Shown: piece by piece, positions 1-7,049 of the stretch
Layout: the number at the start of each line of letters is the position of its first letter
How positions within the stretch are numbered: the stretch's first letter is position 1
NCBI GenBank assembly: GCA_016200025.1
Contig: JACQFO010000031.1
Location: 1 to 23,325, forward strand
DNA length: 23,325 nucleotides
DNA from: Nitrososphaerota archaeon
Lineage (GTDB): Archaea > Thermoproteota > Nitrososphaeria > Nitrososphaerales > Gagatemarchaeaceae
Direction: 5' to 3'
The notes under the pieces: model-generated
The model's database searches: none
Seen by the model: only the letters and a program-made list of their open reading frames with translations
What the model was told of the DNA's origin: nothing
Position numbers and translations under genes: made by a program

Positions 1-1326
1 GCTTCCTACGAGGAGGTGGACTTCTCCGAATTCTTCCGCAAGGCGGACGAGGAGAAGGCCCAGAAGGAGCGCGCGACCAAGGAGGAAAAGAAAGCCCTCG
101 GGGCAGTGCGCAAGCAGAGGAGGGAGGTGCTGAAGGCTCAATTCGGAAAAGCGATGATCGACGGCCGGGAAGTAGACATCGCGAACTGGATGATCGAGCC
201 TCCTGGGATCTTCACGGGAAGAGGGCTCCACCCGATGCGGGGGAAATGGAAACCCCGCGTGAACGAATCGGACGTCGTCCTCAACCTCGGGGAGTCGTCA
301 GCCGTCCCCCCCGGCAATTGGAAGGAAATCGTTCACGACCATGATTCGATGTGGATGGCGAAGTGGGTCGACAAACTCACTGACAAGGAGAAGTACGTCT
401 GGCTGCACGAAAGCGCGCCGCTCCAGCAATCGAGGAACCGGGCGAAGTACGACAACGCGATGAAGGTTGGGGCGAACCTCCAGAAGATCAAGGACAGGAT
501 CGCGAAGGGCCTGGTCTCCAAGGACGAGACGCGGAGGCAGGTCGCGACCGTTTGCTGGCTCATCGATAACCTCGGGATGAGGGTGGGAGACGAAAAGGAC
601 GAGGACGAAGCCGACACGGTCGGCGCGAGCACGCTTAGGGTGGAACATGTGAAAATGAAGGGCCAGAAGGTGGAGTTCGACTTTCTAGGGAAAGACTCGG
701 TCCCCTGGAAGAAGGAGGCGACGCCTCCCCCAGAAGTGATAAACAACCTGACCAGGCTCTCCGCCGGGAAGAGGCCAGCCAAGGAGATCTTCCACGACGT
801 CGATTCGGGGATGGTCAACGAGTTCCTCTCCTCGATCGTCCCCGGCGTGACAGCGAAGGTGTTCAGGACCTACCATGCGACTGCAACGACCGAAGAAGCA
901 CTCCGTTCTCGCGACCTCCGGGACTCCGAGGAACTGGACAAGGTCTACCACGCCAAGGAAGCGAACCTCACAGCGGCAATATTCTGCAACCACCAGCGGA
1001 CCCCCCCGAAGACCTGGGACCAATCGCTGCAGAAGAAGAAGCAGAAGCTCGAAGAAACCAAGACGGGGGCGAAGTCGGGAGAGAGGGTAAGGAAGCTCGA
1101 GAAGGAACTCGACTTCTTCGTGAGGACGAAAAATTACAACCTGAACACGTCACTGAAGAACTACATCGACCCCAGGGTCTACAAGTCATGGTGCGACTAC
1201 GTGGGGCTGGAATGGGCCAAAATATACAGCAAGTCTATGCAACGGAAGTTCTCTTGGGTGGAACAAAGCGAGACGAGGTGGGAACACAAGTCTCCCCCGA
1301 TAGCGTCAACCACGCCGCAGGATTGA
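1..1326 (+). CDS. top1: DNA topoisomerase IB (eukaryote-type), 5' partial
   Basis: This enzyme relaxes supercoils by transient cleavage of one DNA strand through a 3'-phosphotyrosine. The reading frame is open to the first base of the window, and the first residues already match the interior of eukaryotic Top1 core domains, so roughly 100 N-terminal residues lie upstream. A GTG at 16 sits on top of an AGGAGG and is unlikely to be the true start. Counting from that GTG, all five catalytic residues are present: Arg189 (GMRVGDEK), Lys226 (FDFLGKDS), Arg284 (KVFRTYHA), His326 (FCNHQRTPPK) and Tyr383 (LKNYIDPR). A Lys/Glu-rich coiled-coil linker lies at about residues 338-370, shorter than in human Top1. 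The motif EPPGIFTGRGLHP (61-73) is the DNA-binding lip region of the family. Among archaea this enzyme is best known from Thaumarchaeota and relatives. The gene converges with the AIR-synthase-like gene and overlaps its end by 21 bp. Confidence 0.95.
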   Translation, partial: ASYEEVDFSEFFRKADEEKAQKERATKEEKKALGAVRKQRREVLKAQFGKAMIDGREVDIANWMIEPPGIFTGRGLHPMRGKWKPRVNESDVVLNLGESSAVPPGNWKEIVHDHDSMWMAKWVDKLTDKEKYVWLHESAPLQQSRNRAKYDNAMKVGANLQKIKDRIAKGLVSKDETRRQVATVCWLIDNLGMRVGDEKDEDEADTVGASTLRVEHVKMKGQKVEFDFLGKDSVPWKKEATPPPEVINNLTRLSAGKRPAKEIFHDVDSGMVNEFLSSIVPGVTAKVFRTYHATATTEEALRSRDLRDSEELDKVYHAKEANLTAAIFCNHQRTPPKTWDQSLQKKKQKLEETKTGAKSGERVRKLEKELDFFVRTKNYNLNTSLKNYIDPRVYKSWCDYVGLEWAKIYSKSMQRKFSWVEQSETRWEHKSPPIASTTPQD

Positions 1327-2334
1327 AAGCGCCCTCCAGAGTTCGTCCTCAGGGGCAGCCTTCATTCTCGATTCCTTGCCGTCGGGACTGACCACGTACC
1401 TGCCCGCCTTCATGAATCCACCCACTCTCGTCACCTTGCACACCCCACGCAACGACTCGCGAACTTCTCCCTCTCCGCCCGCCGCCACAGAAAGCAGGAG
1501 AGAACCGGAAGCTATCAGCTTCATAGGGTCGAGGGACAGAGCGTCACAAAGAGCCCTTGTCTCTGGAGCCACTGGCACCAATCCCTCGTCTACGCTAAAC
1601 CCCAGTCCCGAGGCCACCGACATCTCGTAGACCGCCCCCTCCAGTCCCCCCTCGGTGCAGTCATGCATCGCGTGGACCTTACCCGTAGCACACGCCCTGA
1701 CCGCTTCTTCGACGACGCTGAGCTTCTCTCTCATCAGCCCCGCTCTCCTTAGGGCGGTCCGTTTGACCTGGCTCGCTCGCGTCCAGAGCTCCCCCGCAAG
1801 CGCCGCTGTCCCCTCGATTCCGGCTGTCTTCGTCATCATGATGGCATCACCCTCCCTCGCGTCGGCAGAGGTGACGTACCTGTCAACGAAGCTGAACGCC
1901 GTCACTGAGATTATCGGGTTGTCCAAGCCAGGAGTCACTTCAGTGTGCCCTCCCACGATGGATATTCCGAGCTTTCGGGCGGCGCCGTCCATCTGCCCGG
2001 CGATTCTTCGCAAGTCGGCTTCGTCAGACCCTTCGGGGAGCAGGACGACGCTTTCTACAAACTGGGGCCTGTTTCCGCTAGTCGCAACGTCGTTCGCGTT
2101 CACCATGATCGCGTGAAGCCCTGCGTCCGAGCTGGCGCCCGTTATCGGGTCCGAAGAGACTATCAGAAACCCCTTGCCCATCCTTATCGCTGCGAAGTCC
2201 TGGCCCGCTCTGGGAGGGTTTCGCAGGAGTTCTGATGGCGCTCCCGTCATCCTGAGGACCGTGCGGTCAAGCACCGGGATCGGGAGCTTACCGGGCCGCA
2301 GACTCTTCAATCTGACCTCTGGCCGGGAGTTCAC
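1306..2334 (-). CDS. AIR synthase-like (HypE/ThiL superfamily) protein
   Basis: The protein belongs to the PurM/HypE/ThiL/SelD ATP-binding superfamily. Visible superfamily signatures are GQDFAAI (44-50, the usual G-D-D-A-A region), SSDPITG (60-66), VNANDVATSG (78-87) and IVGGHTEVT (126-134). The arrangement is closest to archaeal HypE-related proteins. The C-terminus (LSILRRG) lacks the terminal cysteine that true HypE uses to carry the thiocarboxamide, and no hydrogenase genes are nearby, so a role in NiFe-hydrogenase maturation is unlikely. The real substrate is unknown. Translation starts at GTG, whose last bases overlap the TGA of the upstream transporter gene (GTGA), so the two are translationally coupled and probably share a pathway. 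By analogy with ThiL, an ATP-dependent step on an imported cofactor or precursor is possible, but that is inference. Confidence 0.8.
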   Translation of the reverse strand: MNSRPEVRLKSLRPGKLPIPVLDRTVLRMTGAPSELLRNPPRAGQDFAAIRMGKGFLIVSSDPITGASSDAGLHAIMVNANDVATSGNRPQFVESVVLLPEGSDEADLRRIAGQMDGAARKLGISIVGGHTEVTPGLDNPIISVTAFSFVDRYVTSADAREGDAIMMTKTAGIEGTAALAGELWTRASQVKRTALRRAGLMREKLSVVEEAVRACATGKVHAMHDCTEGGLEGAVYEMSVASGLGFSVDEGLVPVAPETRALCDALSLDPMKLIASGSLLLSVAAGGEGEVRESLRGVCKVTRVGGFMKAGRYVVSPDGKESRMKAAPEDELWRALSILRRG

Positions 2335-3161
2335 GACTGTCCGGCAGCGGTCGGATACGTCGACCTTCTCGATACTCTCCGGTAACTGCGGACCAGGGGA
2401 ACAGCCACGAGCAGTCCCACCAGCACCTGGCCTATGTTGAAGGGGACTTCGGAAGAAGCAGTAACAAATCCGAGCCTCAACGCCAGCGATTCGTAGAGGA
2501 AATACCCCAAGACCATTTCGGACCCCGCGACCAAGACCGAGAATACAGTCCAGCTCAGTCTCGGGTCAAGTTTGAGTCCCCCTGCCAGGACAGCGAAGAA
2601 GGTGATGACCGATACGGCGATCCAGAAGACCACGGGCACTGTAAAGTCATGCGAAAATTGAGGTCCGACGGGCACAATCGCGGGGGATGTGGTCGAGCAG
2701 TTGGCGGAACAATAGGAGAGCCCTAGGTAAAGAGTCTGATCACCGGATAGGAAGTTGACTCCGAGGTACGAAACCAGGCCGGACAAGACGAGGCCGATCG
2801 CCGCGGTCAGGAGAATCCACTTACGCCGCGACAGTCCCGCGATGGGGAGTTTGGTAAGATAGCCGGCGATGAACCCCTCCGTACCCTTGATAATCAAAGT
2901 CCCTGGAGCGTAGATGGGCACGATGATGGCATCTGATATCGCGGACCCCAGCCCTCCGGCAAACGCGCCGACATAGGGCCCCATCAACAACGCGGTCGTG
3001 TACACCATGACCTCGCCTATGTTGAAGTACCCTGACGTCGCCGGAATGACTACCGTAAACACGGCCGTTGCGGCCGTCACGAAGGCAGTGAAGATAGCGG
3101 CGCTGGCTACTGACCGGGTACTGTACGGTCCCCGGAGCCTCGGTCGGCCGTCGCCAGTCAA
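2331..3161 (-). CDS. ECF transporter S-component-like membrane protein
   Basis: A predicted integral membrane protein of about 276 residues with roughly six hydrophobic segments. The N-terminal half carries the pattern typical of substrate-binding S components of energy-coupling-factor vitamin/metal transporters: a first helix (SVASAAIFTAFVTAATAVF), then FNIGEVMVYTTALLMGPYVGAFAGGLGSAISD with its small-residue-rich helix, then a GTLIIKGTEGFIAGYL-like segment. The region between helices 4 and 5 is longer than usual and contains two cysteines (YCSANC), perhaps an extracellular disulfide loop. No A or T component is present in the window, so it would need a shared ECF module elsewhere. The start is a TTG with GGGAGG about 12 nt upstream. 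A nearby internal start cannot be excluded. It is the first gene of a two-gene operon with the AIR-synthase-like gene and is divergent from the threonine-synthase/PadR fusion. Its substrate cannot be named from sequence. Confidence 0.75.
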   Translation of the reverse strand: MTGDGRPRLRGPYSTRSVASAAIFTAFVTAATAVFTVVIPATSGYFNIGEVMVYTTALLMGPYVGAFAGGLGSAISDAIIVPIYAPGTLIIKGTEGFIAGYLTKLPIAGLSRRKWILLTAAIGLVLSGLVSYLGVNFLSGDQTLYLGLSYCSANCSTTSPAIVPVGPQFSHDFTVPVVFWIAVSVITFFAVLAGGLKLDPRLSWTVFSVLVAGSEMVLGYFLYESLALRLGFVTASSEVPFNIGQVLVGLLVAVPLVRSYRRVSRRSTYPTAAGQS

Positions 3162-3225
3162 CCCCTAGGCAACCTCCCCAAATTCAGAGCCTTGCTGCAC
3201 GGGTGAGGCCAGCTCAGTCCTGCAC

Positions 3226-3245
3226 ATATAAGTTACAACCTATAT
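3226..3245. promoter_or_regulatory. Imperfect palindrome in a divergent promoter, candidate operator
   Basis: ATATAAGTT-AC-AACCTATAT is an inverted repeat with 8 of 9 arm positions complementary around a 2-bp centre. It lies in the roughly 120-bp gap between the minus-strand transporter operon (start 3161) and the plus-strand threonine-synthase/PadR fusion (start near 3283). Each arm contains a TATA-like element, so a dimeric regulator bound here would block both divergent promoters. A winged-helix domain is encoded immediately downstream, which makes autoregulation plausible. The structure is seen directly; the operator role is inferred. Confidence 0.5.
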
Positions 3246-3282
3246 ATTGGGCGAGGTGAGACAGAGTTCCAAATTGCCTCTC

Positions 3283-4704
3283 ATGAGATGTACGAATTGT
3301 CAGACCGTGGTTGATGCGACGACCCTCGATCCAACCTGCGAAAAGTGTGGCTCCGCCCTCACCCTCGTTCCCAGCGAATCGCAGGGGCTGAAAAGAGGAG
3401 CGTTCGACAGGAATTCTATTGGGGCCTGGAGGTACAGAGACCTCCTGCCCGCGGTTCCCGACGCTGACATAGTAACCCTGGGGGAAGGCGGAACCCCTCT
3501 CCTTGCGGCAGACAGGCTGGGGAAAGAATTCGGACTAAACAGACTGATGCTGAAGGACGAGTCTAGGAACCCGACGGGGTCGTTCATCGACAGAGGGGTG
3601 ACGGTCCTGGTCAGCCTTGCAAGGAGCCGCGGAGTCAGAGGCGTTGAGTGCGAGACCACAGGAAACCTCGGGGCGTCGCTAGCAGCATACTGCGCGAAGG
3701 CGGGGATCGAGACCAACATCAGAATCCGGAGAAGCATCGACAGGGAAAAGCTCTACCAGATGATTGCCTTCGGTGCGGAGATTCAAACTTCGCGCCCGGG
3801 CCGAAAGGACGAGCAAAGCGACAGGCGCACCCTGCGGGCGACCGCCGGCAATCCGTACATCCTAGAGGGGGAGAAGACCACCGGGTTCGAATTGATACAG
3901 GACCTGGGGTGGAAGACCCCGGACGTAGTCGTAGTCCCGGTCGGGACGGGCGGCCACCTTGCCATGATCTGGAGCGCGCTTCAGGACCTTGTCCACTCGG
4001 GTCTGATCGAGAGCCAAAGTTGCAGATTTCTTGGCGCCCAGTCCATCGCGGGTCCAACATCCGGAGGACAGTCGAAGCAGAGGTCATCCCAGGCAGAGCT
4101 GACCTTCGCGGAGCTCGAAGAGTCAGAACCTGGATTGAGGAGGCTCGCCGACAGGGCCATGCATGACTCGGGAGGTCAGGCCATCGAAAACAGCGCGGCT
4201 GAAACGGTCAAGGCGATTGGAATCCTGGCAAGGACGGAGGGGATCTTCGCCGAGCCAGCGGCCGCTTCGGTGATTTCCTCGCTGAAATCGGCTCGGGACG
4301 AGCGAATCATAGACCGAGACGAGGACGTCGTCTGCGTCGTCACAGGGGCCGGCCTCAAGGACACGAAGGCCATCTCCAGAATCGCACGCACCTCGACACC
4401 GACCGCGCTGCGAGACGACTACGACCTGGCAAGACTGCAGGTCGGTCCGACGAAGCTCGAAGTCCTGGTCGCCTTGGCCAAGGGGTCGACATTCGGTTAC
4501 GACCTGTGGAAGGAGCTCTCGGGGTCTAGGAGCATCACCACCGCAAGCGTCTACCAGCACCTGGGCGAGCTGGAGGGGCTGGGACTAGTCAGGCGCTCTG
4601 GCGTCGCGACGGTGAAAGGGAGGGAGAGGGTGCTGTATCGGCTAACTGACAGAGGTTCCGTCTTCCTGGAGATGGCCGGGAGGCTCGGGCACAGGAACCG
4701 ATGA
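3283..4704 (+). CDS. Threonine synthase-like pseudoenzyme fused to a PadR-type winged helix
   Basis: Three parts are visible, numbered from ATG 3283. Residues 1-23 form a zinc ribbon (Cys3, Cys6, Cys19, Cys22). Residues about 60-380 are a fold-type II PLP enzyme resembling threonine synthase: KDESRNPTGSF, TTGNLGASLAAY, NPYILEGEKT, the phosphate-loop-like PVGTGGHLAMIW, and a C-terminal VVTGAGLKD. Residues about 386-468 are a winged helix of PadR type (LEVLVALAKGSTFGYDLWKEL, then SVYQHLGELEGLGLVRR and a wing). Active family members read GSFKDR, with the lysine forming the PLP Schiff base. Here the motif reads GSFIDR (Ile102, codon ATC), so normal catalysis should be lost. The likely role is a ligand-sensing transcription factor, loosely comparable in design to MocR/PdxR regulators that join an aminotransferase fold to a DNA-binding domain. 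The same frame is open to a TTG at 3247, but ATG 3283 starts directly at the zinc ribbon as in homologues. The stop lies 6 nt from that of the convergent transporter gene. Confidence 0.85.
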   Translation: MRCTNCQTVVDATTLDPTCEKCGSALTLVPSESQGLKRGAFDRNSIGAWRYRDLLPAVPDADIVTLGEGGTPLLAADRLGKEFGLNRLMLKDESRNPTGSFIDRGVTVLVSLARSRGVRGVECETTGNLGASLAAYCAKAGIETNIRIRRSIDREKLYQMIAFGAEIQTSRPGRKDEQSDRRTLRATAGNPYILEGEKTTGFELIQDLGWKTPDVVVVPVGTGGHLAMIWSALQDLVHSGLIESQSCRFLGAQSIAGPTSGGQSKQRSSQAELTFAELEESEPGLRRLADRAMHDSGGQAIENSAAETVKAIGILARTEGIFAEPAAASVISSLKSARDERIIDRDEDVVCVVTGAGLKDTKAISRIARTSTPTALRDDYDLARLQVGPTKLEVLVALAKGSTFGYDLWKELSGSRSITTASVYQHLGELEGLGLVRRSGVATVKGRERVLYRLTDRGSVFLEMAGRLGHRNR

Positions 4705-4710
4705 TCAGAG

Positions 4711-5466
4711 TCAGAGTGCTGATATGGCGACCCCGATAACGTACAGCACAAGGGCGGCGGAGACTCCGACAGCCGCCGACTCGAGCCCGGTCCTGACCCT
4801 GAAGGTCCTCAGGGTGAACGCCCTTGACCCCAGAGCGAACAACGTGAACGCAGACAGCAGGGCCGAGATGGCAAGAGCAGGCACCCCTCCTATCCCCCAA
4901 TAGTAGGGGGCTATCGCGACGAGCGCGGAGAGCAGGAACGCTACCCCGGCCGACGCGGACCTCGACAGGGGGTCGGTCTCCAGGTCCTCTATGTTGACCC
5001 TGAGCTCGTGCATGAGCTGAGCCCTGAGCCACATCTCCTTGTCCTTTGTAAGCCTCGACATGATGGTGTCGACCTCCTTCTGCACGTACCCTTCCTTCTT
5101 CAGAAGCTCCTCCAGCTCAGCCTTCTCTTCCTCCGGCTCGGTCTCGATCTCCATCTTCTCCCTCTCCACGTCAATCCTGAGGGTGTCGAGCTCCGACCTC
5201 CTCGACAGGTAGTTGCTGAAGAACATCGAAACTCCCCCCGCCAGCGCGAACGCGATTCCGGCGATGAGGATCGTCCCCGGCACAATGGATGCCCCGTTCA
5301 GAGCGGCCGTCATCGCAACGCATTCTATGACCCCGTCGCTCCCTCCGAGGACAATCCTGTCCAGAATCTGCCTCCCGGGTATGTGCGGGTGCTTTTCTTG
5401 GCCGTTTTCAGGCATCTGCGGTGAAGAATTGGCGGACAGGTTCGTATTTAGGAGTTGGAGCGCCAT
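4711..5466 (-). CDS. VIT1/CCC1-family iron/manganese transporter
   Basis: A membrane protein of 251 residues in the VIT1/CCC1 family, which exports or sequesters Fe2+ and Mn2+. It has the family signatures GGSDGVIE (41-48) in helix 1 and GGVSMFFSNYLSRRSE (77-92) at the end of helix 2. A long, charged, helical metal-binding region follows at about 93-165 (EREKMEIETEPEEEKAELEELL and so on), rich in Glu as in plant and archaeal homologues. Three further hydrophobic helices occupy the C-terminal 85 residues. Five membrane segments is the family norm. The start is ATG 5466, with a strong hairpin three bases upstream (5470-5484). In archaea these proteins are usually taken to guard against iron overload. 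The gene converges with the threonine-synthase/PadR gene and diverges from a small membrane ORF. Confidence 0.88.
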   Translation of the reverse strand: MALQLLNTNLSANSSPQMPENGQEKHPHIPGRQILDRIVLGGSDGVIECVAMTAALNGASIVPGTILIAGIAFALAGGVSMFFSNYLSRRSELDTLRIDVEREKMEIETEPEEEKAELEELLKKEGYVQKEVDTIMSRLTKDKEMWLRAQLMHELRVNIEDLETDPLSRSASAGVAFLLSALVAIAPYYWGIGGVPALAISALLSAFTLFALGSRAFTLRTFRVRTGLESAAVGVSAALVLYVIGVAISAL

Positions 5467-5469
5467 TAC

Positions 5470-5484
5470 GCCCCCAGAGGGGGC
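5470..5484 (-). promoter_or_regulatory. Perfect GC-rich inverted repeat abutting the VIT1/CCC1 start codon
   Basis: On the minus strand GCCCCC-TCT-GGGGGC lies 3 nt before the ATG at 5466. It is a perfect 6-bp stem with a 3-nt loop. If transcribed it would bury the initiation region. As DNA it would overlap the expected transcription start. Either could serve metal-responsive control of the transporter. The structure is certain, the role is inferred. Confidence 0.4.
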
Positions 5485-5568
5485 CTATAGCGACGGAGGA
5501 GGCGCTAAACATCCCCACAATTAGATTTCACCTGATTTCTGAATGCCGGTCTTATGTGTAGGCACAAT

Positions 5569-5576
5569 CTTAATAG
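5569..5576 (+). promoter_or_regulatory. TATA box for the 40-residue ORF
   Basis: CTTAATAG is centred about 27 nt before the ATG at 5599, the spacing expected for an archaeal leaderless transcript. Confidence 0.5.
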
Positions 5577-5598
5577 CAAACTCTGTTGACCAGGCGCC

Positions 5599-5721
5599 AT
5601 GACCTTAGACGAAAAGATCCGAATCGGTATGTTGGCCCTGAGCGGCGCGAGTATTGTTTTCGCGACCCTCGGAGTCCGCGTCACGCCGCTCGAAATGATC
5701 GGCGGTTGGGGAACACACTAG
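5599..5721 (+). CDS. Small membrane protein, 40 residues
   Basis: ATG to TAG gives MTLDEKIRIGMLALSG and ends ...MIGGWGTH. The middle section (MLALSGASIVFATLGVRV) can form one membrane helix, preceded by a short charged N-terminus (DEKIR), so an N-in single-span peptide is the simplest reading. Support for it being real: a TATA-like CTTAATAG at leaderless spacing, and a hairpin terminator that begins at the stop codon. I recognise no family. It might assist the adjacent VIT1/CCC1 transporter or the regulator, but nothing in the sequence proves it. A longer overlapping frame from 5586 is strongly charged and has no promoter spacing. Confidence 0.55.
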   Translation: MTLDEKIRIGMLALSGASIVFATLGVRVTPLEMIGGWGTH

Positions 5722-5733
5722 GCTTCGGCCTAG
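5718..5733. terminator. Bidirectional hairpin containing both stop codons
   Basis: CTAGGC-TTCG-GCCTAG is a perfect 6-bp stem closed by a TTCG tetraloop. On the plus strand it is followed by the pyrimidine-rich TCTGTCCCTTTCTTT. The TAG of the plus-strand 40-residue ORF (5719-5721) lies in the left arm, and the TAG of the minus-strand regulator (5732-5730) lies in the right arm, so both convergent genes end inside one hairpin. Confidence 0.6.
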
Positions 5734-6872
5734 TCTGTCCCTTTCTTTATCTGAATTATCAGCTCCTCGAAACGCACGATTAGGTTTGATTCGTCGAATG
5801 TCCACGCCTTTCTGCTAGCATCGTACCTTCCGTACGGCATTGTGAAGCTCCCTGCGTCCGTCTGGTCGATCGTGTAGATGTTGACTTTCTCCTTTATTCC
5901 CGCGACTGCCTCGGTCAGGAACTGAAGCCCGTCGACGACGCAGTCCACGGGAAAGGTTAGTTGCGCGGCGTAGTTTCTCCCGACCGACTCCGCCCACAGG
6001 AATGGGATTCCGTTGATCTTCTGACGCAGTGCGATGATCTCGTAGTCGCTCAAGTTCCTAGCGATCAGTTCGAGGCCCATGTACCTGTGTTGCCTGTGCA
6101 GCGCCTTCTCGATTTCAAAGTCATACCTAGTCCCCATCCAGTTGACCGAGTATCCGTTGAGGAGCTTCCTCTCAAGCACATGAGTCGAGTAGTGCCACGC
6201 GAGCTTCTTGTAGTTGATTTCCAGCTTGTCTGATATCTCCTTTAACGACTTGTTGGCGTCCATCTGCAGCTCCTTCAATATCAGGAGGTCGACGGAGTCG
6301 AACTTGGAAAGCTCGGACGGCGCATACCTCGCTGAATCGAAGTCGTGGTCCGCCTGGCTCGTCCAGTCGAAGTCCCACCTCCCAGTGTCGAAGTCGTAGA
6401 ACTCCGACTTCATCGGAGCCACCCGTATCCAATCGAAATCCAGGGCCTCCACCTTCTTGAACATCCCCTTGTCCTTCATGGTCTCGAAGAACCTCTTCAC
6501 CCCGGGCATCAGGTCCTTGGGGACGCTGAAGTCAGCAACGTAGTACCCCTCAGGCATCGTCTTCGCGAAGCTGACGAGGAAGCACAGGTCGCTCATCGAA
6601 ACGAGGATCGACTGCGCGTACTTCCGGTAGTCGTCCGCGAAGTCCAGGACCATGACCATCCTCTTCAGGCCTAGCTTCTGATGGTCGACCACCGCCTGCA
6701 CTGCGAAACCTTTGTTCAGAATCTTTTCTTTGTACCTGTACCTGACCGACTCTTTGAACTGGCCCAGCCTACGAGAAATTTCCGGTACGTCGGGGCCTAC
6801 CTCGGCGAGAAGCTTGACGAGCTGAACCGTCCTCGAGTTAACGTTTTCCGGTTCGGCCTGGGCCAAGGTCAT
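5730..6872 (-). CDS. Double winged-helix transcription regulator (Lrp/AsnC-like)
   Basis: This 380-residue protein has two HTH segments arranged as a tandem repeat. The first, at about 14-60, contains LVKLLAEVGPDVPEISRRLGQFKESVRYRYKEK. The second, at about 192-240, contains VDLLILKELQMDANKSLKEISDKLEINYKKLAWHY. Each is followed by an alpha/beta segment that looks like a degenerate effector-binding module. No signal peptide or membrane helix is seen, so it should be cytoplasmic. The architecture resembles large AsnC-type regulators common in Thaumarchaeota; the ligand and targets are unknown. The start is ATG 6872 with GAGGT about 6 nt upstream. The gene is divergent from the ACT-V4R gene, and the 177-bp gap holds a TATA box for each direction. 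The neighbouring sensor protein may be a target or partner, which is inference. Confidence 0.75.
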   Translation of the reverse strand: MTLAQAEPENVNSRTVQLVKLLAEVGPDVPEISRRLGQFKESVRYRYKEKILNKGFAVQAVVDHQKLGLKRMVMVLDFADDYRKYAQSILVSMSDLCFLVSFAKTMPEGYYVADFSVPKDLMPGVKRFFETMKDKGMFKKVEALDFDWIRVAPMKSEFYDFDTGRWDFDWTSQADHDFDSARYAPSELSKFDSVDLLILKELQMDANKSLKEISDKLEINYKKLAWHYSTHVLERKLLNGYSVNWMGTRYDFEIEKALHRQHRYMGLELIARNLSDYEIIALRQKINGIPFLWAESVGRNYAAQLTFPVDCVVDGLQFLTEAVAGIKEKVNIYTIDQTDAGSFTMPYGRYDASRKAWTFDESNLIVRFEELIIQIKKGTD

Positions 6873-6914
6873 TGGTTACCTCTACCAGTCCCCGCGATGT
6901 CACACGTTAAGTTT

Positions 6915-6924
6915 GCATATAAGT
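6915..6924 (-). promoter_or_regulatory. TATA box for the double-wHTH regulator
   Basis: On the minus strand this reads ACTTATATGC, about 47 nt upstream of ATG 6872. That predicts a leader of about 20 nt carrying the GAGGT ribosome-binding site. Confidence 0.5.
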
Positions 6925-7009
6925 CGTGCTGATTCCAAATCCGTACGAAGGAAAACACAGTCAAAAAGGCCTCCGTCATGCACCTCTCCAACCGAGCCCG
7001 TTTCGGAAG

Positions 7010-7018
7010 CTTTATTTA
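7010..7018 (+). promoter_or_regulatory. TATA box for the ACT-V4R gene
   Basis: CTTTATTTA lies about 36 nt before ATG 7050 and predicts a leader of about 10 nt. This supports ATG 7050 over the upstream TTG at 7023. Confidence 0.5.
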
Positions 7019-7049
7019 GAATTTGCGTCGACCTCTTACCTACATCACC

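Noticed and set aside
5586..5783. 65-residue plus-strand frame overlapping the 40-residue ORF
   Set aside because: It is highly charged with no recognisable fold and runs through the terminator hairpin. The shorter frame from 5599 has the correct promoter spacing and a membrane helix.
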